Assembly (NCBI GenBank): GCA_000018565.1
Contig: CP000875.1
Span: 1,813,199 to 1,877,198, forward strand
From: Herpetosiphon aurantiacus DSM 785
GTDB taxonomy: Bacteria; Chloroflexota; Chloroflexia; Chloroflexales; Herpetosiphonaceae
DNA: 64,000 nt
Direction of reading: 5' to 3'
Below the pieces are notes generated by a model. That model did not search any database and was not told the origin of the DNA. It saw only the letters and a list, made by a program, of their open reading frames with translations. Positions 52,433 through 60,281 of this stretch are shown here, piece by piece (position 1 is the first letter of the stretch; the number at the start of each line of letters is the position of its first letter). The position numbers were made by a program, and so were the translations under genes.

Positions 52433-53500
52433 ATGGCGACAACAGAACCAACTATCACCAAGAAACCAACGAGCGATCAAGCGTTACTTTCGCGCAAGCC
52501 GCGTTCGCTCTGGAGTGATGCTCGGCGGCGGCTGTTTAGTAGCACGGTTGGCCGTTTGGGAATGCTGATTTGTGCTTTTCTGTTTGCAGTTGCAATTATC
52601 ACGCCCTTGGTACAACCGCTTGATCAGACGCTCAACCGTGATACCGCCAACAAACTCCAACCGCCATCATGGTTGATGACCGCCGAAGAACGGGCCGATG
52701 CTGCTAGCAAAAGCATCGACAAAGCCCGCAAAGATATTCCGTGGGGCAGATTTGAACGGCCATTCGGCACCGATCAATTAGGTCGCGATATCTTTATTCG
52801 GGTGTTGCATGGTGCGCCGATTTCGCTAACGGTGGGCACATTTGCGGTGATATTGGCGGTAATTTTTGGCTCGTTGCTAGGCTTAATTTCGGGCTTTTTC
52901 GGCGGCATTATTGACACCATTGCCACCTGGCTGATGGACATTTTGCTGGCGTTTCCCTCAATTCTCCTCGCGATTGCTTTGACCGCGATTAGCAATAACC
53001 GTGAATCGTTTTCGTATAAATTTAGCCAACAAATTACCGAACTGCCAATTTTGCAAACGATTTTTGACCCACCGTTGTTCAATGCAATGTTGGCGGTAGC
53101 AGTCGTCGAAATTCCAATTTTTGGGCGGATTGCCCGTGCAGCGGTGTTGAGTGTGCGCAATCAAGAGTATATTCATGCTGCCGAGGCGGTTGGGGTGAGC
53201 CGAATGCGTATGTTGATGCGGCATATTTTGCCCAATAGCTTAACCCCAATTTTGGTGCAAATGACCTTGAGTGTGGCCTCATCGATTACTAGTGTAGCAG
53301 CCTTGGGATTTTTGGGGCTGGGCGCACAACCACCACGGCCTGAATGGGGTTCGATGCTTTCGACCGCCCGTGAATATGTGGGCACTGGCCAATGGTGGTA
53401 TGCCTTGTTTCCCGGGATTGCGATTATGCTGACTGTGTTGGGTTTTAATTTGCTTGGCGATGGTTTGCGCGATGCCCTCGATCCGCGGCTGAAGCATTAA
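52433..53500 (+). CDS. Peptide ABC transporter permease (DppC-like)
   Basis: A 355-residue permease of the DppC/OppC group. The N-terminal helix LGMLICAFLFAVAIITPLV is preceded by a charged region; then FGTDQLGRDIFIRVLHGAPI, LISGFFGGIIDTI and the cytoplasmic loop YIHAAEAVGVSRMRMLMRHI are the family landmarks. The end reads LGDGLRDALDPRLKH. The ATG at 52433 is preceded by AAAGG; TTG at 52427 is also in frame. No DppD/DppF ATPase genes follow; the next gene is convergent. Confidence 0.93.
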   Translation: MATTEPTITKKPTSDQALLSRKPRSLWSDARRRLFSSTVGRLGMLICAFLFAVAIITPLVQPLDQTLNRDTANKLQPPSWLMTAEERADAASKSIDKARKDIPWGRFERPFGTDQLGRDIFIRVLHGAPISLTVGTFAVILAVIFGSLLGLISGFFGGIIDTIATWLMDILLAFPSILLAIALTAISNNRESFSYKFSQQITELPILQTIFDPPLFNAMLAVAVVEIPIFGRIARAAVLSVRNQEYIHAAEAVGVSRMRMLMRHILPNSLTPILVQMTLSVASSITSVAALGFLGLGAQPPRPEWGSMLSTAREYVGTGQWWYALFPGIAIMLTVLGFNLLGDGLRDALDPRLKH

Positions 53501-53588
53501 TGAGCAAATCGACTAACGATTGGTTCATATCCTTGCATCTACGCAGGCATCCTAAACTATCAGACCGCACCTAACCCTATAAGCGGTA

Positions 53589-55997
53589 TTAAGTGATTAA
53601 GAGGGTTTGAATTAGCTGCGCTAACGCTACCTTGTGGCCGCTCAACCAAAGCTGTTGCACTTGAGCGGAGGTTAATTGTTGCTTAGTTTGCCTAATGTAG
53701 ATTTGCAAACGTTTTTGTTCGGCCTCAAACAAGGGCAAGGCTAGTTCATCGCGGAGTTGCTTGGCTTTGCTCCAACATTGCATCGCCAATTCAGCTTGAT
53801 GCACTTTGCTCAAAATTTCACCAAACCGCTCTAAATTCCAAGCGAGGCCATCGTAATCGTGCAGGCTCCAGCGAATTTGCAAGCTTTGCTTGATTGCTGC
53901 CAGTGCAGCAGCGGTTTGGTTTTGGTGCAACAAGACTGGAGCCAAAGCATTCAAGGCTGAGGCAATCCCGCGTTGATCATCGAGGGTTTGCCAAATTGCC
54001 AAGGCTTGCTCATGCGCCTGTTGGGCTTTGCTCAAGCGCATTTGATAAAAGGCAATCATCCCAAGGTAATTCAGGCTAAATGCAAGGCTGGGCAAAATCT
54101 GTTGTTGCTGCCAATAATCTAAGCTTTGTTGTAACAGCTGTTGGGCATGGCCAAATTGACCTTGACGCAGCAAGACCATAGCTTGGCAATCGTGCATGGC
54201 AAACACTGAAGCTTGATCGCCAAGTTGTTCATGCATGCTACAAGCGTGGCGATAGCGTTCAAGCGCTTGGGCATAATGGCCTTGCTCCATCGCAACTTCG
54301 CCCAATTTGGCGAGATTGTCGGCGATGGCCGCCGCTTGTTGCAGGGCTTGGCGTTGCGCCAACGCTTGTTGATACCACGCCTGACCAGCGCGATATTGGC
54401 TTTGCAAAAAGGCTGCAATATAGCCCTGCATTTCGTTGCAACGGGCTTGAGTTGCTAAATCAATTGGTTGGCTGCGGAGCCAAGCCAGCCACGTTTGTAA
54501 CTCTTCAGCGGCTCCATAACGATACCAAAATTCGGCCAAGGGCAAAATGCAACTGCTGGCTGCAACCCAATTCTGAGTACTGATTGCCCAGTTAATTGCA
54601 GCCCGAATATTCTCGCGCTCCGATAAAAGCGCTTGGCGTGCCGTGAAAACTTGTTGGCTGAGCGATTCGCAGTACATGACATAATAATTGAGATGCTGTT
54701 GGGCGAGTTCGGGAAATTCGGCTTGTTCGGCCAATTGCTGCGCGGCAAATTCGTGGATCAAACTGAGCATGCTAAAACGTTGCGGCTGTTCAGCTTCAGC
54801 CTGCATGTTCAGCAAACTATGGTCAATTAAGCCTGCCAATTGTTCAAGCAGATCAAGCTGATTATTGTTTGGCACGATAGCCTGAATTGCATCCAAAGTA
54901 CATCCAGCCTGAAAAATTGCTAGTTGGCGCAAAAGCTGTTGCTGCTTGGGCGAAATTTGCTGATAGCTCCAATTAATGGCGTTGTACATACTTTGGTGGC
55001 GAGCTGGAGCCGTTGGATCATTGGTGCTGAGCAAGGCCAAGGGCGGTTGCAAATAAGCCAACAAGGCTTCAGGCGTGAGCAAACGGGTGCGAGCCGCCGC
55101 CAATTCCAAGGCCAAAGGCAAGCCATCAACTTGCCAACAAAGCTGTTTGATTGCTTCGGCGTTGTGGTTGGTCAGGGCAAACTGTGGGTTGAGCGTTTGC
55201 GCTCGTTGGACAAAAAGCTGAACGGCGGGATTGGTTTTAAGCTCGTTAAGGCTGGCCTCGGCAGTTGGCAAGCGCAGCGGTGTCAGCGGAATCGCATATT
55301 CACCAGCGCAATGCAACAGCGTGCGACTGGTCAAGAGCAATTTGAGCTGGCTGGTATGGTCAAGCAAACCACGGAAATGCTCGGCAGCGCTGACCAATTG
55401 CTCAACATTATCGAGAATCAACAAGATGCGGGCTTGTTGATAGTGCAATTGAATGTGGCGTTGCCAAGCGTATTTGCTACTGGGCAGATTGAGCGTTTGA
55501 CTGAGGGCTAAACCAATATCCGCCAAGCTGCTTGCTTGAGCTAAATCGACAAAATACACCCCATCGGGGAAATGCTTGTGACTATGCTGGGCAATTTGCA
55601 GCGCAAGGCGGGTTTTGCCTACGCCACCTGGGCCAGTCAGCGTAATCATCCGAATATGCTCAGCGTTGAGATAGTTTTGTAGCGTTGCCAGCTCAGTTTG
55701 GCGATTGATCAGCTTGGTCGCCGTTAATGGCAAGCCACTTGGTTTTGGCGCTGAATTGGCGCTATCAGTGCCAACCGTTCGGGCTTGGTCGCAAAAAATC
55801 TGGCTTTGCTCGGCTGATAACTGCAAAATTCTGGCTAAACGAGCCGCCAAACTGCGTGATGGTCGCTGGCGATTAGCCTCCATTTTGCGAATACTCTCGA
55901 TGGCGCAGCCAACTTCCTCGGCCAAAGCCGCTTGAGTGAGTTGGCGTTGATGGCGATAGTCGCGCAATTGTTGACCAAATGATCGTGCTTCTGGCAT
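53589..55997 (-). CDS. XRE-HTH STAND ATPase with TPR domain
   Basis: An 802-residue regulator. Residues 5-65 form an XRE-type helix-turn-helix (FGQQLRDYRHQRQLTQAALA, then CAIESIRKMEANRQRPS). The following NB-ARC-type ATPase has Walker A in LTGPGGVGKTRLALQIAQHS, Walker B in ILLILDNVEQL, and DGLPLALELAAARTRLL. The second half is TPR-like (AKLGEVAMEQGHYAQAL, YLGMIAFYQMRLSKAQ). The start at 55997 is set by the HTH; earlier codons back to 56180 have no family sequence. It resembles transcriptional regulators of the AfsR/SARP-STAND type and may control a secondary-metabolite or stress gene. Confidence 0.85.
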   Translation of the reverse strand: MPEARSFGQQLRDYRHQRQLTQAALAEEVGCAIESIRKMEANRQRPSRSLAARLARILQLSAEQSQIFCDQARTVGTDSANSAPKPSGLPLTATKLINRQTELATLQNYLNAEHIRMITLTGPGGVGKTRLALQIAQHSHKHFPDGVYFVDLAQASSLADIGLALSQTLNLPSSKYAWQRHIQLHYQQARILLILDNVEQLVSAAEHFRGLLDHTSQLKLLLTSRTLLHCAGEYAIPLTPLRLPTAEASLNELKTNPAVQLFVQRAQTLNPQFALTNHNAEAIKQLCWQVDGLPLALELAAARTRLLTPEALLAYLQPPLALLSTNDPTAPARHQSMYNAINWSYQQISPKQQQLLRQLAIFQAGCTLDAIQAIVPNNNQLDLLEQLAGLIDHSLLNMQAEAEQPQRFSMLSLIHEFAAQQLAEQAEFPELAQQHLNYYVMYCESLSQQVFTARQALLSERENIRAAINWAISTQNWVAASSCILPLAEFWYRYGAAEELQTWLAWLRSQPIDLATQARCNEMQGYIAAFLQSQYRAGQAWYQQALAQRQALQQAAAIADNLAKLGEVAMEQGHYAQALERYRHACSMHEQLGDQASVFAMHDCQAMVLLRQGQFGHAQQLLQQSLDYWQQQQILPSLAFSLNYLGMIAFYQMRLSKAQQAHEQALAIWQTLDDQRGIASALNALAPVLLHQNQTAAALAAIKQSLQIRWSLHDYDGLAWNLERFGEILSKVHQAELAMQCWSKAKQLRDELALPLFEAEQKRLQIYIRQTKQQLTSAQVQQLWLSGHKVALAQLIQTLLIT

Positions 55998-56439
55998 AAA
56001 CGCGAGCGACTCCTTGGGTTGGTTGTACCTGTTTGGTTGCGAAATCAGGTTAACAGTGGATGGGCGACATCCTGTGCTATACGGTACACTAGCAACACAA
56101 ATCAGGCAATTGTGTTGCTGCAACGCTGGCTCATAATCCCAATGGGGAAGCAGCCGCAGAGCCAGCACCACTGCCAGCATAACCTGCCGTTTGCTCTGCT
56201 ACAAGCACTCGTTTTGGATGAGCATACGCTCATTTGTTGGCGCAATTTCTTAACCAAAACTTGATATTTGAGCCTTGAAATTCAAGTACAATACAACAGT
56301 TCTTTGGGTACTAGCTCGATGACCCAAAAGGACTAGCCTCTAGGATGACTGTTATCGAGCAATGTCACGAGCGATAACCAACCGTGCATCGACGGCTGCT
56401 GCGTAGTAAGGGTTATTGTGTTCGTTTTGGAGAAAGTCC
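55998..56439. other. Divergent intergenic region
   Basis: A 440-base region between the minus-strand STAND regulator and the plus-strand receiver. No gene was supported. Notable is an inverted repeat GTTATCG (56351-56357) ... CGATAAC (56372-56378) 61 bases before the receiver's ATG, and TACAAT (56287-56292) with a poorly spaced TTGATA. Divergent promoters are expected here but not clearly resolved. Confidence 0.5.
56351..56378. promoter_or_regulatory. Inverted repeat upstream of the receiver gene
   Basis: GTTATCG and CGATAAC with a 14-base centre. It could bind a dimeric regulator, perhaps the divergent XRE-STAND protein; this is inference. Confidence 0.4.
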
Positions 56440-56907
56440 ATGTATCCGGTTGTTCGACCGAGCGCTTCGCCTATCGTCGTCGCAAGCCGTGCAAAAGTGA
56501 TGGTAATCGAAGATAACGTTGACAGCATGAATTTGACGTTACGGATTCTGCGCGAGCAGATCGGTGTTGCCTACTGCAACGCGCGTCCGTCAGGAGATGC
56601 CTTCTTCAGTTGGTTAAACTCGCCGCAAGTACGTCAAAACCCTACATTGAGCTTTCTCGACCTCATTCTGCTGGATATTCGCATCCCACGGGAAAATGGC
56701 CATATTGTGTTTCAAAAGTTGCGGGCCTTGCCTGAGCTTAAACGCACCAAAATTGTGGCTATGACCGCCAATGGTTCGCGTGATGAAGCTGAACGCGCTC
56801 GCGTTTCGGGCTTCGATGGCTTTATTGCCAAGCCCATTTCGGTCAAAAATTTCCCCGAACAAATTGCCCGTGTCTTGCGTGGCGAAATTGTCTGGGATGT
56901 CAACTAA
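56440..56907 (+). CDS. Stand-alone receiver-domain response regulator
   Basis: A 155-residue single-domain receiver. Acidic pocket in VMVIEDNVDSMNL, phospho-Asp in LILLDIRIPRENGH, the Thr in IVAMTANGSRDEA, and the conserved Lys in GFIAKPISV. There is no output domain, as in CheY or Spo0F-type proteins, so it acts by protein contact. A 10-residue extra N-terminus precedes the receiver. GGAG stands before the ATG at 56440. A terminator separates it from the cyclase gene, although a functional link is possible. Confidence 0.9.
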   Translation: MYPVVRPSASPIVVASRAKVMVIEDNVDSMNLTLRILREQIGVAYCNARPSGDAFFSWLNSPQVRQNPTLSFLDLILLDIRIPRENGHIVFQKLRALPELKRTKIVAMTANGSRDEAERARVSGFDGFIAKPISVKNFPEQIARVLRGEIVWDVN

Positions 56908-56929
56908 AACTGCATAGGTATTGGGCTTC

Positions 56930-56963
56930 AAGGGGTGACAGTGTGGTGCTGTCGCCCTTTTTT
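56930..56963 (+). terminator. Intrinsic terminator after the receiver gene
   Basis: AAGGGGTGACAG (56930-56941) pairs with CTGTCGCCCTTT (56949-56960), 12 pairs with two G-U, 7-base loop, ending in TTTTTT. Confidence 0.85.
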
Positions 56964-56988
56964 GTGCTATTCCGGCGCTGGCAGTTCA

Positions 56989-56997
56989 TGCTATACT
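56989..56997 (+). promoter_or_regulatory. Extended -10 promoter of the cyclase gene
   Basis: TGCTATACT, 47 bases before the ATG at 57044. Confidence 0.5.
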
Positions 56998-57043
56998 GGC
57001 GTTGTTAATCCACGTTTTGCTGGCTCAAGGAGGTGCTGCGCGT

Positions 57044-58630
57044 ATGCCCGAACAACTACACCATGAACTCTCGTTATGCCATCGAGAGCTACGGGCGATC
57101 TACGACCTCGATGCGCTCCGCGATACAACCGACTCGACCGAAACCTTTTTAACTGGCTGTGCCGCAATTATTCGTGGGGTGTTGCAGCCCGATTTGCTGC
57201 AATTAATTACCCTTGATTTGGAAGATTGCCCCGCCCAAAATATTACAATTGAACGCTGGCGGCCACAGGATGCTGCTAGTTTGATGCTGGCCCTGACTAA
57301 TGCGTTGGCTGGCGGCGAAACCTCAACCTTGCAAGAGGGCGATTCAGAAATTATTGTGCGTTCGCTCTCGGTTAAGGGTGAGCGGCTGGGTGTGTTGGTG
57401 CTTGGCTCGGCTGATCACCATTGGTCGGCTGATAATCGGCGTTTGATGGATGCTATGTGTTCGCAAATCGATTCGGCCATGGCTGGCTTGCGCCTATTCC
57501 AACAAGTGCAATCGCGCAACCGCGAACTCGAAACGATCTATCGTTTGGATCGCTTGATCGATGCCACGCCCGATTTCGATCAAGGTTTGGGAGCAGCATT
57601 GGGCTTGCTCTCCGAGACGATTGGCGCTGCTTGGAGCTTTATTATGCTCTACACCGCCGAGGAGCATGAGCTTGAATTTCGTGCCGCTTCGCACGCTGAT
57701 GTGGCCGACCCGTGCACTGAAGTGTCGCAAGTCTTGCGCGATTTGGCCCGCCAAACCGTTGATCAAGGCAAATTGGTGCGCCGCGAACAGATCGATCAAA
57801 CAATTGGAGCCTATATCGGCGTGCCCTTGATTTTGAAAAATCAAATTATTGGGGTTTTTGGTGGGGCGAATCCGCCAGGCACACGTGGTTTTAGCATTCA
57901 CGAAGTTAAAATGCTGAACGCAATTGCTTCGCAAATGGATACGGCGCTGTTTGAAGATCGCCAACAACGCCATATTCGCGAAACGTTTGCCCGCTATGTC
58001 AGCCCCGATGTAGTCGATTTGATGTTGCGCACGCCTGGCAATGATTATCTGAATGTGCATCGTCAACAATTATCGATGCTTTTTTCCGATATGCGCGGCT
58101 TTACCACGGTTTCCGAACAATTGCCTGCCGATGTGGTTGCTCGCATGCTCAACGAACATCTCTCGGCCATGACCACGATTATTCGCAATGCAGGTGGCAC
58201 GGTCGATAAATTTGTGGGCGATGAAATTGTGGCCTTTTTTGGTGCGCCCTTGCCCTATGAGCAACACCCTTTGTTGGCGGTGCAAACTGGCTTGTTGATG
58301 CAGGCCCGTCATAACGAATTGATGACCGAATGGCAGAAGCAAGGCTTGCCAGCAGTGGCAATTGGCATTGGGATTGCCTCAGGCGAGGTGGTCGTGGGCA
58401 ATATCGGCTCGTCGCAAATGATGAATTACACCGCGATTGGCTCGGATATGAATTTAGCAGCCCGCTTGTGTAGTGCCGCGTTGCCCAACCAAATTTTGGT
58501 CAGCCAAGCCACCTATGATGCGGTGCGTGAGCAAGTTCAGGCTGTGCCAGTGGCCCCATTGAGCTTGCGGCATATTTCGCAATTAGTGCAAGCCTACAGT
58601 ATTGAAGCAGTGCTGAGTACTCAAGCCTAA
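57044..58630 (+). CDS. GAF-domain class III adenylate/guanylate cyclase
   Basis: A 528-residue cytoplasmic cyclase. Two GAF-like domains occupy roughly residues 15-150 and 165-310. The catalytic domain begins after RETFARYVSPDVVDLML and shows the metal Asp in LSMLFSDMRGFTTVSEQ, the second metal/ligand region TVDKFVGDEIVAFFGAP, and NIGSSQMMNYTAIGSDMNLA with the transition-state Asn/Arg region (MNLAARL). It should convert ATP or GTP into cAMP or cGMP in answer to a small ligand sensed by GAF. The ATG follows AAGGAGG by 11 bases. A stand-alone receiver is encoded upstream. Confidence 0.9.
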   Translation: MPEQLHHELSLCHRELRAIYDLDALRDTTDSTETFLTGCAAIIRGVLQPDLLQLITLDLEDCPAQNITIERWRPQDAASLMLALTNALAGGETSTLQEGDSEIIVRSLSVKGERLGVLVLGSADHHWSADNRRLMDAMCSQIDSAMAGLRLFQQVQSRNRELETIYRLDRLIDATPDFDQGLGAALGLLSETIGAAWSFIMLYTAEEHELEFRAASHADVADPCTEVSQVLRDLARQTVDQGKLVRREQIDQTIGAYIGVPLILKNQIIGVFGGANPPGTRGFSIHEVKMLNAIASQMDTALFEDRQQRHIRETFARYVSPDVVDLMLRTPGNDYLNVHRQQLSMLFSDMRGFTTVSEQLPADVVARMLNEHLSAMTTIIRNAGGTVDKFVGDEIVAFFGAPLPYEQHPLLAVQTGLLMQARHNELMTEWQKQGLPAVAIGIGIASGEVVVGNIGSSQMMNYTAIGSDMNLAARLCSAALPNQILVSQATYDAVREQVQAVPVAPLSLRHISQLVQAYSIEAVLSTQA

Positions 58631-58685
58631 GCGCAGCTTGGGACTGCTGTAACTTTGGATGTAGTGACGATCACGAGATCTATAT

Positions 58686-58750
58686 TTAGGGGGTGCAGGG
58701 GGATTAAAGCCCCCTGCGTTTCCCTCCGGCGGAGGGACGGAAGGGTGGCG
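58686..58750. repeat. GC-rich tandem hairpins after the cyclase gene
   Basis: Two adjacent stems are read: GCAGGGGG (58695-58702) with CCCCCTGC (58710-58717), and CCCTCC (58722-58727) with GGAGGG (58731-58736). The strong G/C skew and lack of a gene suggest a dispersed repeat or a transcript-ending structure. Confidence 0.5.
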
Positions 58751-58814
58751 AATAAGTTTTATTCCATCCAGCAAATTCAACAAATATCAACCCTACATTT
58801 AGTTGAGGACAATG

Positions 58815-59204
58815 ATGTCTGAGCTTTTTGAAGTGAGCGAAGTTCACAATTATGGTGGTTTTTTTGGTGGCGATACCGTAACCCTCGATGTTATGGCGAT
58901 TGCTGATCACAACGATTGGCGACCATTGGTGATCGATGCCAAAGCCTTGGAGAACATTCCTGAGCGCCATAATTTATTGGCTGGAATGGTATTGACCCTC
59001 GAATTTAGTGGTGAGCGGGTTGATCGGGCGGTTTTAGTAGCGACGCGTGAGTATGAAGAATTACGCACTGCCTTAGGCTTGACCCAATTGCCAACGACCA
59101 GCACTGAGCCAATTAAATTAAGTGGTTGTTGCGAGCAATGCCAGCGCTGGCTGCCAGCCCAACACCTGACAAAGCAAGGCTGTGTGGTCTGTACACCAGC
59201 CTAA
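58815..59204 (+). CDS. Hypothetical protein with C-terminal zinc ribbon
   Basis: A 129-residue protein I do not recognise. The first 90 residues are a mixed alpha/beta domain (FFGGDTVTLDVMAIADH, LTLEFSGERVDRAVLVA). The last 30 have two Cys pairs, CCEQC and CVVC, that look like a zinc ribbon. The start at 58815 follows GAGGA by 5 bases; the ATG at 58812 is too close to it. It stands between the cyclase and the mevalonate decarboxylase without clear operon linkage. Confidence 0.65.
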   Translation: MSELFEVSEVHNYGGFFGGDTVTLDVMAIADHNDWRPLVIDAKALENIPERHNLLAGMVLTLEFSGERVDRAVLVATREYEELRTALGLTQLPTTSTEPIKLSGCCEQCQRWLPAQHLTKQGCVVCTPA

Positions 59205-59219
59205 ATTGGCCTAGGGATC

Positions 59220-59228
59220 TGCTACAAT
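59220..59228 (+). promoter_or_regulatory. Extended -10 promoter of the decarboxylase gene
   Basis: TGCTACAAT, 40 bases before the ATG at 59268. Confidence 0.5.
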
Positions 59229-59267
59229 ACGACTACTGAATTTGTTTATTTGTACGTGAGGAATGGT

Positions 59268-60272
59268 ATGAAACAGCTTTCGCATGCGGCAACGGCAGTG
59301 GCTTGCGCCAACATTGCGTTTATCAAGTATTGGGGCCAGCACGACTCGCAACTGACGCTTCCAACCAATGGCTCGATCTCCATGAATCTTGATGGCTGTC
59401 TAACCGAGACAACCGTACAATGTTTGCCCGAAGCCGTGGACGATAGCGTGTGGCTAGCCTTAAGCGGTGGCGAAGAAGTTCAGGCCAAAGGTCGTCAATT
59501 TGAGCGGGTGATTCAGCAGATTGAGCGGTTGCGTCAATTGGCTGGGGTCACCGAGCGGGTTGAAGTGCGTTCGCGCAATAATTTTCCTTCTGATGCTGGC
59601 ATCGCTTCGTCGGCGGCAGCGTTTGCGGCGTTGACTCGGGCGGCGGCCTCAGCTTTTCGTTTGGAGCTTGATGAAGCCGAACTATCACGCTTGACCCGAC
59701 TTTCTGGCTCAGGCTCGGCCTGCCGCTCGATTCCGGCTGGTTTTGTTGAATGGTACAACGATGGCACGCATGCTGGCTCATATGCAGCCCAAATTGCCCC
59801 ACCTGAGCACTGGAATTTGGTCGATATTGTGGCAGTGATTAGCACTGAGGCCAAGCATGTGGCTTCAACCAGCGGCCATAGTGTTGCCACGACCAGCCCT
59901 TATTTTTCGGTACGCTTGGAAGGCATTGAGCAACGTTTGGCCGATGTACGCCAAGGTATTCTTGAACGTGATATTGAGCGCTTGGGGCGAGCCTCGGAAG
60001 CTGATGCCATGTCGATGCATGTGATCGCTATGACTGCCCAACCGTCAACGATGTATTGGTTGCCTGGTACCTTAGCGGTGATGCAAGCGGTGCAACGTTG
60101 GCGTGCCCAAGACAATCTACAAAGCTATTGGACGATTGATGCTGGCCCGAATGTGCATGTGATTTGCGAAGCCAAGGATGCTCCCGAAGTTGAGGCACGG
60201 CTCTGCGAGTTGGATGCAGTCCAGTGGACGATCGTTAATGGTGCTGGCCCCGAAGCGCGTTTAGTAGGATAA
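59268..60272 (+). CDS. mvaD: Mevalonate (di)phosphate decarboxylase
   Basis: A 334-residue GHMP-family decarboxylase that makes isopentenyl (di)phosphate from a phosphorylated mevalonate. Motifs are ANIAFIKYWGQHDSQL, the ATP loop SDAGIASSAAAFAAL, SGSGSACRSIPAGFVEW, and the catalytic Asp region WTIDAGPNVHVICE. In classical diphosphomevalonate decarboxylases the first motif reads KYWGK; here the second Lys is Gln. Because Roseiflexus, also in Chloroflexota, uses a phosphomevalonate decarboxylase with isopentenyl phosphate kinase, this gene may be that variant. GAGGA precedes the ATG at 59268. Confidence 0.9.
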   Translation: MKQLSHAATAVACANIAFIKYWGQHDSQLTLPTNGSISMNLDGCLTETTVQCLPEAVDDSVWLALSGGEEVQAKGRQFERVIQQIERLRQLAGVTERVEVRSRNNFPSDAGIASSAAAFAALTRAAASAFRLELDEAELSRLTRLSGSGSACRSIPAGFVEWYNDGTHAGSYAAQIAPPEHWNLVDIVAVISTEAKHVASTSGHSVATTSPYFSVRLEGIEQRLADVRQGILERDIERLGRASEADAMSMHVIAMTAQPSTMYWLPGTLAVMQAVQRWRAQDNLQSYWTIDAGPNVHVICEAKDAPEVEARLCELDAVQWTIVNGAGPEARLVG

Positions 60273-60281
60273 GGTGCGCCG

